Notes under the pieces: generated by a model
What the model was told of the DNA's origin: nothing
The model's database searches: none
Seen by the model: the letters and a program-made list of their open reading frames with translations, nothing else
Shown here: positions 33,384-35,384 of the stretch, in pieces
How the letters are laid out: each line of letters opens with the position of its first letter
Numbering within the stretch: the first letter of the stretch is position 1
Made by a program: the position numbers and the translations under genes
Assembly: GCF_027947535.2 (NCBI RefSeq)
Contig: NZ_JAAGKO020000066.1
Span: forward strand, 1 to 35,384
DNA: 35,384 nt
Direction: 5' to 3'
Origin: Streptantibioticus silvisoli
GTDB lineage: Bacteria; Actinomycetota; Actinomycetes; Streptomycetales; Streptomycetaceae

Positions 33384-33941
33384 TCAGACGTCGCCGCTGT
33401 GCGGGCCGGCCTGCGCGAGGAAGCGGCCGTCGCGCCAGATCCAGCTGTACTGGCGTTCCAGGTCCGGGCAGCAGCGCGGGATCTTGTCGGAGGAGTAGCC
33501 GTGGACGGCGGCCGTCACCGTGCGGCCGTCCGACGTCAGCCCGGTGAGGCTGTACTTGCTGGTGGGGCTCAGCAGCGTCGCCACGATGCGCGGCCGGTCA
33601 CCGGGCCAGGGTCCGGGCTGGAGCACGTACAGCCCGCTGGGCGGAGTGCCGGTCTCGGTGTGGCAGCGGACCTCGGCCACCAGCTCGGTGCGGCCGTCGG
33701 CGTCCATGTCGACCGCCTCGCGGCCCACGACGTCCACCGGTCCGCCGGCGCAGTCGACCGGGTAGCGCACCGCGGTGGCGTTCGGCAGGTCCTGGCCCGA
33801 GGCGTCGGAGGACGCGGCGGCGCCGGGCGGCCGGGCGAGCGAGAAGGCCACCACGACCGCGGCGATCCCCACGCCGGTGGCGAGCCAGTGCACCGTCTGG
33901 GCACGCGTGTGGGGGTGGTCCGGGCCTGCCGAGGGCTGCAC
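33384..33941 (-). CDS. Membrane-anchored secreted hypothetical protein with FG-GAP-like motif
   Basis: The 185-residue protein has one N-terminal transmembrane helix (WLATGVGIAAVVVAFSLA, about residues 19-36), so the rest is probably outside. It contains DMDADGRTEL, an Asp-rich calcium-loop motif as in FG-GAP/VCBS repeats, and a Cys pair KIPRCCPDLERQY. I do not recognise a function. GTG at 33941, with AGGAG eight bases upstream, is a better start than the open frame at 34082. Gene content conserved next to trmI is possible but cannot be checked here. Confidence 0.7.
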   Translation of the reverse strand: MQPSAGPDHPHTRAQTVHWLATGVGIAAVVVAFSLARPPGAAASSDASGQDLPNATAVRYPVDCAGGPVDVVGREAVDMDADGRTELVAEVRCHTETGTPPSGLYVLQPGPWPGDRPRIVATLLSPTSKYSLTGLTSDGRTVTAAVHGYSSDKIPRCCPDLERQYSWIWRDGRFLAQAGPHSGDV

Positions 33942-34123
33942 GCGCCTGTCTCCTGGAGAAGAGGGCCGACGGGGAGGAACGAGGGGCCGCACGGAACCGG
34001 CCGCACCGGACGGCGGACGCACCGGCGGCCGCGCTCCCGGGCGGCGCGCGAGGCGCTCCGGGTCCGGCCTGCATCGTGCCACACGTCACAGCGGGCGACC
34101 GCACCGGGTGGACCGGGCGGCGC

Positions 34124-34171
34124 GACGGCCCCGCCGCCGGCTCCGGTGCGGAACTCGGCGGCGGGGCCGTC
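34124..34171 (-). terminator. Hairpin downstream of trmI
   Basis: GACGGCCCCGCCGCCG pairs perfectly (16 bp) with CGGCGGCGGGGCCGTC around a 16-base loop, 43 bp beyond the trmI stop and before the start of the hypothetical membrane protein gene. Confidence 0.75.
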
Positions 34172-34214
34172 ACGTTGACAGGGCGGGCGGTCCGCGGTGG
34201 CGGCGCCCGGGAGG

Positions 34215-35318
34215 TTACGGCTCGGTGGTCCCGGCGCCGTCGCCCGGCTCCGCCACGTCCGCTTCGGTGACGCCCTCGAGCGCCTCGGTCACGCCTCCGA
34301 ACGCCTCGACGGCGTCGGACGGCTCGCTGACGCCTTCGGGTTCCCGGGGGGCGCTGTCGGTCCCGGCGGTGTCGGTGACCCCGTGGGCCTCGGCGGCGGC
34401 CCGGGCGGCGGCGACCTTCTGGGCCGGGGTGCGGCCGTCACCGTAGCCGGCGTAGTCGTCGCCGTAGGAGCCCTTGGACGGCCGGCGGCGGCGCAGCGGC
34501 GGCTCGACACCGTCGGCGAGGCGCCGGGCGGTGAGCAGGAAGCCGGTGTGGCCGATCATGCGGTGGTCCGGGCGGACGGCGAGGCCCTCGACGTGCCAGG
34601 TGCGCACCATGGTCTCCCAGGCGGACGGCTCGTTGAACGAACCCTGCTCGCGGATGGCCTCGACGGTGCGGGCCATCTGGGTGGTGGTGGCCACGTACGC
34701 GCACAGCATGCCGCCGGGCACCAGGGCCTTGGAGACGGCGTCCAGGCACTCCCAGGGGGCGAGCATGTCGAGGATGACCCGGTCGACGTCGGTGTCGGAC
34801 AGGTTGTCCTGGAGGTCGCCGACGGTCAGCTGCCAGGCGGGGTGCTCCTCGCCGAAGTAGCGCCGCACGTTGTCCGCGGCGATCTGGGCGAAGTCGGGGC
34901 GCCGCTCGTAGCTGTGCAGCATGCCCTGGTCGCCGAGGGCGCGCAGCAGGAAGCAGCTGAGCGAGCCGGACCCCACCCCCGCCTCGACGACGCGGGCGCC
35001 GGGGAAGATGTCGGCCATCGACAGGATCTGCCCCGCGTCCTTGGGGTAGACCACGGCGGCACCGCGGGGCATGGACAGGACGTAGTCGGGGAGCAGGGGA
35101 CGCAGCGCGAGATACGCGACGTTCCCCGTGGTACGCACAACAGTGCCTTCGGGAGCACCGATCAGCTCGTCGTGCGGGAACGCACCCTTGTGGGTGTGGA
35201 AGTTCTTCCCGGCTTCGAGCGTGAAGGTGTGGTGGCGTCCCTTGGGGTCGGTGAGCTGGACCTGGTCCCCGACCTGGAAGGGGCCGCGACGGCGGGCGGC
35301 ACCGGTCGGTTCGGACAT
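34215..35318 (-). CDS. trmI: tRNA (adenine-58-N1)-methyltransferase TrmI
   Basis: The 367-residue protein has an N-terminal beta domain (FQVGDQVQLTDPKGRHHTFTL region). A class I methyltransferase follows with the SAM motif VVEAGVGSGSLS (110-121) and DMLAPWECLD (184-193). It methylates A58 in the tRNA T-loop. Residues about 285-367 are a low-complexity acidic tail rich in GVTEA/EGVSEP words, longer than the catalytic family core. TACGCT (35325-35330) lies six bases before the ATG and no Shine-Dalgarno is present, suggesting a leaderless mRNA. TrmI next to arc is the usual actinobacterial order. Confidence 0.95.
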   Translation of the reverse strand: MSEPTGAARRRGPFQVGDQVQLTDPKGRHHTFTLEAGKNFHTHKGAFPHDELIGAPEGTVVRTTGNVAYLALRPLLPDYVLSMPRGAAVVYPKDAGQILSMADIFPGARVVEAGVGSGSLSCFLLRALGDQGMLHSYERRPDFAQIAADNVRRYFGEEHPAWQLTVGDLQDNLSDTDVDRVILDMLAPWECLDAVSKALVPGGMLCAYVATTTQMARTVEAIREQGSFNEPSAWETMVRTWHVEGLAVRPDHRMIGHTGFLLTARRLADGVEPPLRRRRPSKGSYGDDYAGYGDGRTPAQKVAAARAAAEAHGVTDTAGTDSAPREPEGVSEPSDAVEAFGGVTEALEGVTEADVAEPGDGAGTTEP

Positions 35319-35384
35319 GTGACCAGCGTATCGGAGGCCGGGGGTGCGGCCGTCCGCCGGGGCGACGGGGGTATGGGGGTGCGG

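Overview
The window is about 35 kb of very GC-rich actinobacterial chromosome. GC-biased third codon positions, frequent GTG/TTG starts, long GC hairpins, and the syntenic set arc-dop-pup-prcB-prcA ... pafA ... pafB-pafC-tatC-helY point to Streptomyces or a close relative (family Streptomycetaceae). The species assignment is inference. No tRNA, rRNA, CRISPR array or insertion sequence was seen.

Layout, left part (1-9.5 kb). A degenerate GC-rich repeat tract (about 39-300) is followed by a LysR-type regulator divergent from a TDT/SLAC1-like anion transporter. The transporter overlaps tail-to-tail with a BtuF-like metal-chelate-binding protein. Next come a glycine-betaine-type ABC system (ATPase with CBS domains, then a permease fused to its binding domain), a 5'-3' exonuclease (opposite strand), a second repeat tract, a small VOC protein and a secreted HNH-nuclease-like lipoprotein.

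Middle (9.5-21.5 kb). A MarR-VOC fusion gene has a perfect 15-bp palindrome over its -35. A siderophore-interacting protein lies behind an iron box. An 8-bp tandem repeat array separates it from an operon of an AlkZ-like DNA glycosylase and the Ski2-like helicase HelY. Then come a diacylglycerol-kinase-like gene, tatC, a small membrane protein where tatA would be expected, a zinc-ribbon protein, pafC, pafB and an FKBP isomerase. A good match to the RecA-independent DNA-damage promoter motif used by PafBC lies immediately upstream of helY, so regulator and candidate target are in the same locus.

Right part (21.5-35.4 kb). An FKBP lipoprotein, the Pup ligase pafA directly behind an MFS gene, a divergent LacI regulator, prcA and prcB (20S core), pup, dop and arc/mpa form the complete Pup-proteasome pathway. 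Pup is ligated by PafA, removed by Dop, and recognised by Arc, which feeds the PrcAB core. A ferredoxin, a membrane-anchored hypothetical protein and the tRNA m1A58 methyltransferase TrmI close the window.

Most genes are ordinary actinobacterial housekeeping genes. The most interesting signals are regulatory: the damage-type promoter ahead of helY-alkZ, a shared promoter element ahead of pup and arc, a perfect 34-bp palindrome between pup and prcB, the MarR-VOC operator, and a series of candidate leaderless starts.
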